A stretch of DNA of 64,000 nucleotides from Faecalimonas sp. (GTDB taxonomy: Bacteria > Bacillota > Clostridia > Lachnospirales > Lachnospiraceae). Every line of letters begins with the position of its first letter. The stretch's first letter is position 1. Below are positions 16,301-24,274 of the stretch, in pieces. The position numbers were made by a program, and so were the translations under genes. The stretch is from the NCBI GenBank assembly GCA_029264305.1, contig JARICA010000008.1:1-64000 (forward strand). Reading direction: 5' to 3'. Under the pieces are notes generated by a model, which saw nothing but the letters and a program-made list of their open reading frames with translations, ran no database searches and was not told the DNA's origin.

Positions 16301-17983
16301 ATGGAAGTGAAGGATGAAACTGGTAAAGTCATAAATAAACTTGTTCCACCGTTGTATGACTATAATGATGATACAATGCAAGTTAATTTACATACAGAAA
16401 CAACAAAAACAAACATTGAATCAGTGAAAATAGATGGTACTAGTGAAATAGCACACCAAGCAAAGATGAATACTGGTATAAAAAATGAGTTTAACTGGGT
16501 GGACTTTGAAAATGATATGGGTGGTTTAGCAGGTTTGAATATTACAAAGTATGCAAAGCAAAGTGATAATACCACTCCAATCAAGGGAGTACCATTTGCA
16601 ATTCGAATAGAACTTTGGGATACAAAAGAGAAAGTATGGCTTCCTTTACCGGAAGATACAGATTATTGGATTCTAAATGATAGAATTTTAAAGCCAGGAG
16701 AGACACTTCCTCAAGAAGAGAAGCGTCAGTTAAAGAAATCGGACAATGGACTGATTTCAATTGAGGATGGTCAGAGTATTCATTTGCATGTATTGCCTGG
16801 AACAAAATATAGAGTTTCTGAAACTTTGACTTTAGAAGAAGCGGCGGTTTATACAACAACTTATGAAGGAAATTCTAGCAATAAAGATGAAAACCAAGAA
16901 AATTTTGAAGAATTCGAGGAACAATCTAAAAAAGGAATTAGAAATAAAACTGCAATTCGAGCAGGAAGTCAACATTATGTAACGATTCATAATACAGGTG
17001 ATCCTGTTTTAATGCCAAAAGGGTCATTTGTATTAGCAAAAGAAACAAAAGGTGTTGTTCCACCGAATACGAAATTTAATTTTAATTTGCGAGTTCAAGA
17101 TTATACAAGTGAACAGGCAGAACTTACATGTAAGGCAACTTACTATGGAACTCCAGTAGAAGCACGTACACAAGGCAGAAAAGATACAGTTATATTAAAA
17201 AAAGGAAATGATGGGCAATACGAAGGAAATCTTTCTCTATACTCAGGTGAGATTGTTGTAATTGAAGGATTGCCGATAGGAAAAGCCTTACGTGTTCAAG
17301 AAGTATTTGGAGCTGATCAAACAGGACAGTATAATGTTAGTTTCCGTGAAGAAGGAAAAGAACCAGCTATTGGAGTTGCACATATAGTTACAAGTGCGAT
17401 TGGCTCAGACCATGTAGTCAAAGTAACTTGTGTAAATGAAAGTAATTTGAAAGATAAAAGCATACTTTCTATTTCCAAAAAGGTGAAGCGTACAGATCAA
17501 TCAGATGGAAATCCTTTGCCAGAAGAGAGAGAACGAGAGTTTACTTTCCAAATAACTTTACCGAAATTAAAAGGCGTTTTACTCGACCAAGTTCCAGCAA
17601 AGAAAATGTTAGAAAATGGTGAGACAACATATTTTACATTAAAATTTGAACCAAAAGATACAAACCTTATTACGAATGTAAAGTTGAAGCATGGAGAAAT
17701 AATTACAATAAGTGAATTGCCAACAAGTGTTCAAGCGGTTGTGCAAGAATTGGATTATGATGGATATGCAGCATCTATGAATGGAGTTCCGGGTAACCGT
17801 ATAACAGTTGACCTTGGCTTTACTACAGGGGTAGCTTATGAGGTTAAAGGTGTCAATATGACAGGAGTGGAACTTCCTGAAACTGGAGGACATGGAATTA
17901 TTCCATATTTCCTATCTGGATTTGGAATGATGTTAGGTGCAATAGGATTATTTTTCTTATCGCATCGTCGAAAAAGAAATTAA
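13325..17983 (+). CDS. large LPXTG surface adhesin with a fibro-slime-like domain, likely pilus tip
   Basis: A 1552-residue secreted protein. A signal anchor lies near residues 22-45. A Cys/His-rich block follows at about 55-110, with repeated HTDDCY, HTEECW and HIAECY units. A long beta-rich region leads to a PA14/fibro-slime-like segment around residues 740-880, with NGDDDVWLFIDDKLVLDLGG and ERGEGASNCEIRFNL. Several Cna-B-like repeats come next, with the sorting signal LPETGG, a membrane helix and RRKRN at the end. Sortases join such proteins to pilins or peptidoglycan. Size, position before the major pilin and the carbohydrate-binding type fold fit a tip adhesin. The start follows AAGGAGAGG. 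Confidence 0.88.
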   Translation: MANTIKHKIAKFKAQRNYKRKLYSWFVVLALGITVCVLGILTKPASTMSGQVVCGLKEHTHTDDCYEKQLICDKEEGENHVHTEECWKRTLVCSKQEHTHIAECYDVKTSENLQQKELQMSSAQKVMVEQLRKDVPAEYTDVRTVQLSEGGAVYLFAQPNTIPKQVELQAKVLNRDSEEFGQAEKRVKDAKISYEYLNALDISLVDETGAEVEPNAPIYVSIDFNNLLPEKVNPESIQIQHHKEFPTSKEDSILENVDVVLESVMDDEKGVLKRSDNTQTYMATFLTDSFSVYTITSLGWKDLKIRIQCVDEFGHEVHEKDKPNDIQWGDAYKPNASFNKLFMSDEHDKIDGYKYDGKAYLMRNGKFDKRIYGIRRENNNWYYFPNDKDRNTKIKFDPQPNFIMNGQENPSDFIRVVYRKETDIHVKYMDDAGIFGEKEIPLSATDSPNRRNPDVMKYIGTELEISNTDVMPKSNTYFFIGNAYVGEPKYDNQVVKVIRDNRKPYGVTLEGKKILISEQEPLKLLYRKIQTGKLERANTVPLRDKGLKINLFNYNTRNENTSINKGKKLQFKPQGSSPEEYNNWTGKDGGVYQGIVGNTLVNKYPDIQGESLDYLFDIEMCKAQLKTGQVKNVYEDLDNLFWQDKDGYYHYDSMTNFATIVPENANSAEPYAKGKDFIVYKQPALPTVSGTGDNAKFLPFDTYEKANKPKPENVQADKEYHFGMTMEAEFTIPPGGKVPDADGGHTGLRDMIFEFNGDDDVWLFIDDKLVLDLGGIHDRYGGKINFRTGEVITNSPHTPHSDRYQKNLYNIKGDPNKMTEDELKTAREAAGFGKFSHHKFKFFYLERGEGASNCEIRFNLVPVQHGLIVGKRFPEESMKDVVTEHMWYQFQAETEFEGKRQPLAQATYRKIEWKPGAHPITGGHTVGVGKTDDQGRFWLRAGERADLAGAIDLKHTGVTDQKKMNIYVSEILPNVAPAPKVWMGKEEDPGTYMEVKDETGKVINKLVPPLYDYNDDTMQVNLHTETTKTNIESVKIDGTSEIAHQAKMNTGIKNEFNWVDFENDMGGLAGLNITKYAKQSDNTTPIKGVPFAIRIELWDTKEKVWLPLPEDTDYWILNDRILKPGETLPQEEKRQLKKSDNGLISIEDGQSIHLHVLPGTKYRVSETLTLEEAAVYTTTYEGNSSNKDENQENFEEFEEQSKKGIRNKTAIRAGSQHYVTIHNTGDPVLMPKGSFVLAKETKGVVPPNTKFNFNLRVQDYTSEQAELTCKATYYGTPVEARTQGRKDTVILKKGNDGQYEGNLSLYSGEIVVIEGLPIGKALRVQEVFGADQTGQYNVSFREEGKEPAIGVAHIVTSAIGSDHVVKVTCVNESNLKDKSILSISKKVKRTDQSDGNPLPEEREREFTFQITLPKLKGVLLDQVPAKKMLENGETTYFTLKFEPKDTNLITNVKLKHGEIITISELPTSVQAVVQELDYDGYAASMNGVPGNRITVDLGFTTGVAYEVKGVNMTGVELPETGGHGIIPYFLSGFGMMLGAIGLFFLSHRRKRN

Positions 17984-18012
17984 GAAGTCCTAAACACAAT
18001 AGTACTTCTTAA
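17980..18012 (+). other. hairpin between adhesin and major pilin genes
   Basis: A perfect 9-base stem, TTAAGAAGT at 17980-17988 and ACTTCTTAA at 18004-18012, includes the adhesin stop codon. There is no T run, so it is more likely an RNA processing or stability element than a terminator. Confidence 0.55.
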
Positions 18013-18053
18013 ATAATAAATGAAAATTAACAAAAGAAAAAAGGAGATTATTT

Positions 18054-19526
18054 ATGAAAAAAATGAAAAGAATATTAAGCGCAGCACTTGCACTTATATT
18101 GACATTAGTTCTTGTTACGCCAGCATTTGCAGCAGGACAAGATACAAACAAAAGTGGAACAATTACAATTAACAATGCAGAGCCGGGAAAAACATATAAG
18201 GCTTATCGTTTGTTTGATTTAAGCTATGATGGAAAAGGACATTATGGTTATACAGTAAATGAAGCTTGGGTAAAATTTTTTACTGAAGATGCTGAAGGGA
18301 AAGCATTGGTAAATATTGATGAAACTAATGGAAATGTTACGTTGAAAGACAATACTGAGCAAGGTATGCAAAATTTAGCATCAAAAGCTAAAAGTTATGC
18401 AGAAACAAATACTATTCCAGCAGTGAAGGAATATACAACTCAAGCAAATGAGAAAAAAGTAACTTTTGCAAATTTACCACTTGGTTATTATATGACAACA
18501 ACGAACGCTGGAGGATTATATGCATTAGATACGACAAATCCTAATACAGAGATGTTTGAAAAAAATACGAAACCAACAATCAACAAATCAGCAGATAAGA
18601 CAAATGCAGCATATGGTGAGATAGTAAACTATGAAATCCCATTTACTATAGGTGGTTATATTTGGGGAGATTACATTATCACAGATATTATGACTGGATT
18701 AGATATGACAGATGAACAGGTGAAGAATGTTAAAATTTCATTAAACAATCAAAATATTTCTGAAAGTTATACTGTTAAATATGATAAAAATTCTCCAAAG
18801 GCAGGAGCTAATACTTTAAAAGTAACTATTCCTGCAGAAACTTTGAAAAAGTATACATCAGGAACTAAACTTGTGTTAAAGTATGCAGCTGTTGCAAAGA
18901 AGACGGTTAGCATGGACAATAAGGTAAGCATGGAATATAATAATGGACCTAATAAAACAGAAAAAACACCTGAATATGAAGTAAAAGTTGCAAACTATGA
19001 ATTTGTAGTAAAAAAGACAGATGAAGATGATAAAGTTTTAGACGGAGCAGTTTTTGGATTATATACAGATGCAGCTTGTACAGAACAAAATCGTATGAAA
19101 TTCATCAAAACGGAAAATAAATATCGTTTGGCTGAAAAGAATGAAAATGGAGTAGCAGATATTGTTGCAGGTCAAGTGACAATTGAAGGTTTAGCGGCTG
19201 GAACATATTATTTAAAGGAAATCTCAGCTCCAGATGGTTATAATAAATTAATAAAACCAGTTAAAATTGTGATTACTGAAAACCGAAATGCAGAGGGAAC
19301 TTCAGCGTTTGATAATCTTGGAAATCGAATTGATCCAACTATTACGATGAATGATGGGCAAATAAATAAAGTTGGAAATGAATTTATTCTAAAAATTATC
19401 AACAAAACAGGTACAGAATTACCTTCTACAGGTGGAATTGGTACTACAATCTTTTATGCAGTTGGTTCTGTTCTAATTTTAGCAGCAGTTATTGTATTAA
19501 TGATAAAGAAGCGTAAAGAACATTAA
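18054..19526 (+). CDS. major pilin, SpaA-type isopeptide-forming
   Basis: A 490-residue secreted backbone pilin with an AAGGAG site. A classical signal peptide ends near AFAA (residue 24). The N-terminal domain starts TITINNAEPGKTYKAYRLF, as in other SpaA/FimP-type pilins. A middle domain contains PTINKSADK, where a Lys may serve as the acceptor for sortase. A C-terminal Cna-B domain with KKTDEDDKVLDGAVFGLY and YYLKEISAPDGY carries the usual Lys and Glu for an internal isopeptide bond. The sorting signal LPSTGG at residues 456-461 is followed by a membrane helix and KKRKEH. It is flanked by stem-loops on both sides, fitting high expression of the shaft subunit. Confidence 0.92.
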   Translation: MKKMKRILSAALALILTLVLVTPAFAAGQDTNKSGTITINNAEPGKTYKAYRLFDLSYDGKGHYGYTVNEAWVKFFTEDAEGKALVNIDETNGNVTLKDNTEQGMQNLASKAKSYAETNTIPAVKEYTTQANEKKVTFANLPLGYYMTTTNAGGLYALDTTNPNTEMFEKNTKPTINKSADKTNAAYGEIVNYEIPFTIGGYIWGDYIITDIMTGLDMTDEQVKNVKISLNNQNISESYTVKYDKNSPKAGANTLKVTIPAETLKKYTSGTKLVLKYAAVAKKTVSMDNKVSMEYNNGPNKTEKTPEYEVKVANYEFVVKKTDEDDKVLDGAVFGLYTDAACTEQNRMKFIKTENKYRLAEKNENGVADIVAGQVTIEGLAAGTYYLKEISAPDGYNKLIKPVKIVITENRNAEGTSAFDNLGNRIDPTITMNDGQINKVGNEFILKIINKTGTELPSTGGIGTTIFYAVGSVLILAAVIVLMIKKRKEH

Positions 19527-19545
19527 TTAACATATATACATACTC

Positions 19546-19577
19546 ATTGAAACGGAGGTATCTACCTCCGTTTCAAT
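19546..19577 (+). other. perfect 15-base inverted repeat after the major pilin gene
   Basis: ATTGAAACGGAGGTA and its exact complement are separated by two bases. The stem is GC-rich for this genome and lacks a following T run. It can stabilise the 3' end of pilin mRNA and reduce read-through to the sortase gene. Confidence 0.75.
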
Positions 19578-19596
19578 CAATAGTAAGGAGATAACT

Positions 19597-20445
19597 ATGA
19601 AAAAACATTTGTCAACTATTTTCATTGTAATTCTTTTTTTAACAGGGTTCTCTGTACTGCTTTATCCGACAGTAAGTAACTATATTAATTCAAAACATCA
19701 AACAAAAGCGATTGCTTCTTATGAAGAACGAATGAAAAAAATGGATACATCGTCCTACGATGAGATTATGGAAGAAGCACGAAAATATAATGAACAAATT
19801 TTATCGAATCAAGCTCGTTTTGCAATGCAAGGGGAAGAGTTGGAGAAGTACCTACATTTAATGGGATCTACAGGAGGTGCTATTGGTTATATCGAAATAG
19901 ATTCTATTGATGTTACCTTGCCTCTTTATTTAGGGGACAGTTCTTCTGTATTAAGTGTTGGTGCAGGTACTATGCCAGGATCTTCTTTGCCTATTGGTGG
20001 GAGAGGAACACATGCGGTTATTACAGGACATCGTGGATTGCCATCTTCAAAGTTGTTTACACATCTTGATAAAGTTAAGGAAGGGGATGTATTTGTTCTG
20101 CATGTTTTAAATGAAACCTTAACTTATCAAGTGGATCAAATCCATATAGTTGAACCGAAAGATCTTACAAAACTTGAAATTGAACCAGAGCAAGATTATG
20201 TCACACTAATGACATGCACTCCTTATGGAATTAATACGCATCGAATGTTAGTCCGTGGGCATCGAATAGAAAATAATAGCCAAGTTGCTGGAGCAACTCG
20301 TGTTGTGGCAGATGCTACGCAAGTAGATTTTATGCTAATTGCCCCTGTGTTAGCTATTCCTTTGGTATTATTATTAGTGGCTACATTATTTTGGCGTGAT
20401 CGAAAGAATACAAAAAAAAGAAAGGATGAGGGATATGGCAAGTAA
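19597..20445 (+). CDS. class C (pilin-polymerising) sortase
   Basis: A 282-residue transpeptidase with an N-terminal signal anchor and a C-terminal membrane helix (about residues 248-266), the two-anchor layout of class C sortases. The catalytic His145 lies in VITGHRGLP, Cys207 in TLMTCTPYG and the Arg in THRMLVRGHR. The segment before the barrel (residues 85-105) could form the lid, though a clear DPF/W lid motif is not visible. Class C enzymes link pilin Lys residues to the cleaved Thr of LPXTG. Its place directly after the major pilin supports this. The start has TAAGGAG seven bases upstream. Confidence 0.93.
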   Translation: MKKHLSTIFIVILFLTGFSVLLYPTVSNYINSKHQTKAIASYEERMKKMDTSSYDEIMEEARKYNEQILSNQARFAMQGEELEKYLHLMGSTGGAIGYIEIDSIDVTLPLYLGDSSSVLSVGAGTMPGSSLPIGGRGTHAVITGHRGLPSSKLFTHLDKVKEGDVFVLHVLNETLTYQVDQIHIVEPKDLTKLEIEPEQDYVTLMTCTPYGINTHRMLVRGHRIENNSQVAGATRVVADATQVDFMLIAPVLAIPLVLLLVATLFWRDRKNTKKRKDEGYGK

Positions 20446-21136
20446 AAAAAGAAATAGAAGTTTATTATTATTTTTTCTATTATTTTTTACAGTGAATGTA
20501 TCAACATTTGCTATGGATATAGATTCCAAAAAGTTTGCCATTGATGTAGATTTACATATTCCAAATTCAAAAAAGGTATATGATACCCAAATTTCTCTTT
20601 ATCATGTAGCAACGGCAGAGGAGGATGAAATGGGAAATCTGCATATGGAACCAATAGAACTTTATAAGGACTTAGTATTTGATAATTATACAGAAGATAA
20701 AGCTCCAATTTTATTAAAACAGCTATGTGCACGTTTGCAAAATCCAGAAAAGGCACAAAATGAAACCCAAAAGTTAGCTCCTTTACAGGAGAAAAGAACT
20801 GGAAAAGATGGAAAAATTCATTTTGATAATTTAGAAGCAGGTGTTTATGTATTAGTAAAATGGGAAGATAGAGATCCAGCAAAGTTGCATATGCTTCCAG
20901 TTATAGTGTATTTGCCAACTTATCATCATCAAAGTGATCGTTGGGAGAATACAGCGACTGTAGTTCCAAAATTTGATTGGAAGACAGATACGAAACCGTC
21001 TACAGTTCCTGATAAAAAACTACCGCAGACAGGTATGGTGCAATGGCCTATACCACTACTTGTGTTAGCAGGATTGGTGTTGGTTGGTATTGGATATCGG
21101 TTATATCGCAGTGGAATTGAAGATGAAGAAAAATAA
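20435..21136 (+). CDS. minor pilin with an LPXTG signal
   Basis: From the ATG at 20435 (GGATGAGGG upstream, overlapping the sortase end by 11 bases) the product has 233 residues. A signal peptide (LLLFFLLFFTVNVSTFAMD) is followed by one Cna-B/SpaA-like domain: KVYDTQISLYHVATAEE, then GKIHFDNLEAGVYVLVKWED, which is the usual end of such a fold. The sorting signal LPQTG near residue 202 is followed by a membrane helix and a short charged tail. In comparable loci the small pilin is the base subunit that is finally attached to the wall. An in-frame upstream start would add 13 residues inside the sortase gene and is unlikely. Confidence 0.85.
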   Translation: MASKKRNRSLLLFFLLFFTVNVSTFAMDIDSKKFAIDVDLHIPNSKKVYDTQISLYHVATAEEDEMGNLHMEPIELYKDLVFDNYTEDKAPILLKQLCARLQNPEKAQNETQKLAPLQEKRTGKDGKIHFDNLEAGVYVLVKWEDRDPAKLHMLPVIVYLPTYHHQSDRWENTATVVPKFDWKTDTKPSTVPDKKLPQTGMVQWPIPLLVLAGLVLVGIGYRLYRSGIEDEEK

Positions 21137-21725
21137 ATTAATAGGGAAAATACTGATGTTCTTTGGAGTTTTATTGCTTACGGGAGGATTACTGTTATTT
21201 GGATATAATTATAGAATGGAATATATCGCAGGCAAAGTAAGCGATGAGGCTTTAAAACTAGTGAAAGAACAAATGAATCAAAAGCAGTATGGTAATACTC
21301 ACAAGTTAGAATGGAATGGAGAAACGTATTTTGGAATATTAACTATTCCGAAACTTGGTTTGGAATTGCCGGTACAGTCGAAGTGGAGTTATCCTCAATT
21401 AAAGAAAAGTCCATGCATTTATACTGGGAGTATTCAAGACGGAGGACTTGTTATTTTAGCTCATAATTATAGAAGACATTTTGGCAAAATCAGTAATTTG
21501 TCAATAGGAGATGTAGTTAACTTAACAGATGCAACGGGACAAGAGTATGTATATTTGGTGGAAGAAGTTTTTACGATGGAAGCTACAGAGGTAGAAGAAA
21601 TGGCTAATAACAAATATGATTTAACACTTTTTACATGTACCTATGGAGGAAAGGCGCGTGTGACTGTTAGGTGTGTATTGCAAAATAAAGCAGACCGTTA
21701 TCCGATCATTGAAGATAAAAATTAA
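21123..21725 (+). CDS. second sortase of the pilus locus
   Basis: A 200-residue enzyme starting at the ATG at 21123, which overlaps the minor pilin stop by 14 bases. It has one N-terminal anchor and no C-terminal helix. The catalytic His is in LAHNYRRHFG, the Cys in TLFTCTYGG and the Arg in RVTVRC. The sequence after the Cys (TYGGKARVTVRC) differs from class C. The single anchor and short length fit a housekeeping or class B/D-like sortase that fixes the finished pilus to peptidoglycan. The exact class cannot be settled by eye. It is the last gene before a strong terminator. Confidence 0.85.
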   Translation: MKKNKLIGKILMFFGVLLLTGGLLLFGYNYRMEYIAGKVSDEALKLVKEQMNQKQYGNTHKLEWNGETYFGILTIPKLGLELPVQSKWSYPQLKKSPCIYTGSIQDGGLVILAHNYRRHFGKISNLSIGDVVNLTDATGQEYVYLVEEVFTMEATEVEEMANNKYDLTLFTCTYGGKARVTVRCVLQNKADRYPIIEDKN

Positions 21726-21752
21726 AAAGAAAATTGTTGACATATAAAATGC

Positions 21753-21806
21753 TAAGGAGTTTGGAGAAAGATTAAATTTCTCTATACTCCTTATTTTTGT
21801 TTTTTT
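21753..21806 (+). terminator. terminator of the pilus operon
   Basis: The outer stem TAAGGAGT / ACTCCTTA and an inner stem GGAGAAA / TTTCTC are followed by two T runs (TTTTTG then seven T). Confidence 0.85.
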
Positions 21807-21837
21807 AGAGGAGTTTATATCAAAGTATAAAAGGATA

Positions 21838-21846
21838 TGATATAAT
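21838..21846 (+). promoter_or_regulatory. extended -10 promoter of the phosphonate operon
   Basis: TGATATAAT, a perfect -10 hexamer with the TGn extension, lies about 70 bases upstream of the acyltransferase start. The -35 region is weak, which is usual for extended -10 promoters. Confidence 0.5.
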
Positions 21847-21914
21847 AAAAATAATTATACAAAACATATATTTTGATAAAAAAGAAGGTATTATCAAACA
21901 AAACTGGAGAAATT

Positions 21915-22502
21915 ATGAAAAAAAAGACGCATTTATATAGAATTTTAAGACCAATATTTACGATGCTTTTCAAGTTATATTACAATCCACAAATTCTAAA
22001 TAAAGACTATATACCAAAAGAAGGGGCAGCAGTTATAGCAGGAAATCATAAACATGCATTAGACCCAATTTTAGTAGATGTTTGTACAAAAAGAGTAGTG
22101 CATACATTAGCTAAAAAGGATTTACATGATGGAAGGCTTGGATGGTTTTTTTATGCAATAGGAACGATACCAGTTGATTTGTATGCAAAGCATAATAAGG
22201 AATCCTTGTTGACTGCAATAGAATATCTTAATGACGGAAGTTTAATCAATGTATCTCCGGAAGCGAAAAGAAATTATACAAAAGAAATTTTACTACCATT
22301 TAAGGTTGGTGCAGTTGTTATGGCAAAAAGAACAGACTGTAAAGTGATTCCGTATTCTATTACAGGAGATTATAAATTTAGGAGTAAAAATTTGAAAATA
22401 GTGTTTGGTGAACCATTAGATTTTTCCCAAATGACTATTGAAGAAGCAAATAATCTGCTATACAAAAGCGTCAAACAATTATTATTAGAAGCAAGAAAGT
22501 AG
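21915..22502 (+). CDS. PlsC-like lysophospholipid acyltransferase
   Basis: A 195-residue acyltransferase. The HX4D catalytic motif is visible as GNHKHALDP near residues 41-49, followed by a KKDLHDG block and a later GTIPVD, the glycerol-phosphate binding region of PlsC/LPLAT proteins. Such enzymes move an acyl chain to the second position of a glycerolipid. I use the ATG at 21915 with CTGGAGA upstream; a TTG at 21873 would add 14 residues. It opens an eight-gene operon with an acyl ligase and phosphonate genes, and a second, general PlsC probably exists elsewhere. So a role in a special lipid is likely. Confidence 0.88.
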   Translation: MKKKTHLYRILRPIFTMLFKLYYNPQILNKDYIPKEGAAVIAGNHKHALDPILVDVCTKRVVHTLAKKDLHDGRLGWFFYAIGTIPVDLYAKHNKESLLTAIEYLNDGSLINVSPEAKRNYTKEILLPFKVGAVVMAKRTDCKVIPYSITGDYKFRSKNLKIVFGEPLDFSQMTIEEANNLLYKSVKQLLLEARK

Positions 22503-22510
22503 AGAGTCAT

Positions 22511-24274
22511 ATGGCAGAAAATAAAGTAAAAACGCCATGGTATAGCGCTTATCATGGAATAAAACCTCATTTAGAATATCCAGATATTTCGTTATATAAA
22601 ATGTTGAAAAATGTAATGAAGAAATATCCTGAAGATACAAGCTACAATTATTACGGAACAAAAAAAACATATAAAAATTTTATGAAGGAAATTGATCAAT
22701 GTGCAAGAGCATTTAAGTATTTGGGAGTAAAATATCAAGATAAGGTAAGTATTTGTATGCCTAATACGCCAGAGGCAATAATCAGTTTTTATGCATTAAA
22801 CAAGATTGGTGCAGTGTCTAATATGATCCATCCTTTATCAGCGGAAAATGAAATCAAACATTTTTTGAATATTTCAAAAAGTGAATATCTTATTGCTATA
22901 GATGTTTCGTTTAACAAAATAAACCATATTGTAAAAGAAACTGATTTGAAAAAATGTATTGTTGTTTCTCCAAAAGAATCCATGCCTATATATATGAAAA
23001 TTGGTTATCAACTGACTAAGGGAAGAAAAATAAAATTAGAGAAAAGTAATATTATTTTAACGTGGAAAAATTTTATAAAATTAGGAAACGAATATTCTGA
23101 TGAAATCAACTATGACCACAAAGGAAATGTTGTTGCTGCGATTTTATATAGCGGAGGAACAACAGGCTATCCGAAAGGAATAGAATTAACTAATTTGAAT
23201 TTTAATGCTTTGGCGATGCAAAGTATTGAGGCTTGTCAATGTTTAAAGGAGAAAGATAAAGTTTTATCAATAATGCCTATTTTTCATGGATTTGGTTTGG
23301 GGATTTGTATTCATACAGTGCAATGTTTTGGAGGGACAAGTATTTTATTGCCACACTTTAATGCACAAACGTTTGATAAATTATTGAAAAAATATAGGCC
23401 GAATGTAATAGCAGGCGTTCCAACTTTATATGAAGCATTATTGAAAAATAAAAATTTAGAGGGATATGATTTATCCTTTTTGAAGTGTGTTATTTCAGGT
23501 GGGGATTCTTTGTCTGTCAGTTTAAAAAAGAAAGTAGATTGTTTTTTGAAAGAACATGGGGCAAAAATACAAATTCGAGAAGGATATGGGCTTACGGAAT
23601 GTGTAACTGGAAGTTGCCTTACACCTATGGAGTATTATAGAGAAGGGAGTATTGGAATCCCATATCCAGATACATATTATAAAATTGTTAAACCGAATAC
23701 AGATCAAGAAATACCGTATGGAGAAGAGGGAGAAATTTTAATAAGTGGTCCATCTGTAATGAAGGGATATTTGAATGATCAAAAAGAAACGAATTTGATA
23801 TTAAGAAAGCATGAAGATGGTTTGACATGGATGTATTCTGGCGATTTAGGATATATGGATATGGATGGATTTGTCTATTTCAAGCAAAGGCTGAAAAGGA
23901 CAATTGTAAGTTCGGGATATTGTTTGTATCCACAATATATTGAAAATTGTATTGAAGCGAATGAAAAAGTATTAATATCTTGTGTAATTGGCATAGATCA
24001 TCCATATAAAGGACAAGTTGCAAAGGCTTTTGTTGTATTAAGAAATGAGTATCAACCTTCCGAGGAGATATTAAATGAAATTAAAGAGCAGTGTGAAAAA
24101 AATTTAGCAAAATATTCGTGGCCTTATGCATATGAATTTAGAAAAGAACTTCCCAAAACATTAGTTGGGAAAATAGCCTATTCTATATTAGAAGAGGAGG
24201 AAAAAAGAAAAGATGCAAAAAGAAAGTTTGATTGTTCTTCTCATTCATCCGGAAATATCAAGGACCAAGTATAA
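22511..24274 (+). CDS. acyl-CoA synthetase / AMP-dependent ligase
   Basis: A 587-residue member of the ANL superfamily. The P-loop ILYSGGTTGYPKGIEL lies near residues 212-227. The adenylate-binding GYGLTEC and the hinge YSGDLGYMDMDGFVYF are followed by RLKRTIVSSGYCLYPQYIE. The catalytic Lys near the end is present in PKTLVGKIAY. These enzymes adenylate a carboxylic acid and load it on CoA or a carrier protein. The downstream radical SAM gene starts 62 bases before this one ends. Together with the upstream acyltransferase it points to activation of a fatty acid for a lipid. The substrate is unknown. Confidence 0.92.
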   Translation: MAENKVKTPWYSAYHGIKPHLEYPDISLYKMLKNVMKKYPEDTSYNYYGTKKTYKNFMKEIDQCARAFKYLGVKYQDKVSICMPNTPEAIISFYALNKIGAVSNMIHPLSAENEIKHFLNISKSEYLIAIDVSFNKINHIVKETDLKKCIVVSPKESMPIYMKIGYQLTKGRKIKLEKSNIILTWKNFIKLGNEYSDEINYDHKGNVVAAILYSGGTTGYPKGIELTNLNFNALAMQSIEACQCLKEKDKVLSIMPIFHGFGLGICIHTVQCFGGTSILLPHFNAQTFDKLLKKYRPNVIAGVPTLYEALLKNKNLEGYDLSFLKCVISGGDSLSVSLKKKVDCFLKEHGAKIQIREGYGLTECVTGSCLTPMEYYREGSIGIPYPDTYYKIVKPNTDQEIPYGEEGEILISGPSVMKGYLNDQKETNLILRKHEDGLTWMYSGDLGYMDMDGFVYFKQRLKRTIVSSGYCLYPQYIENCIEANEKVLISCVIGIDHPYKGQVAKAFVVLRNEYQPSEEILNEIKEQCEKNLAKYSWPYAYEFRKELPKTLVGKIAYSILEEEEKRKDAKRKFDCSSHSSGNIKDQV

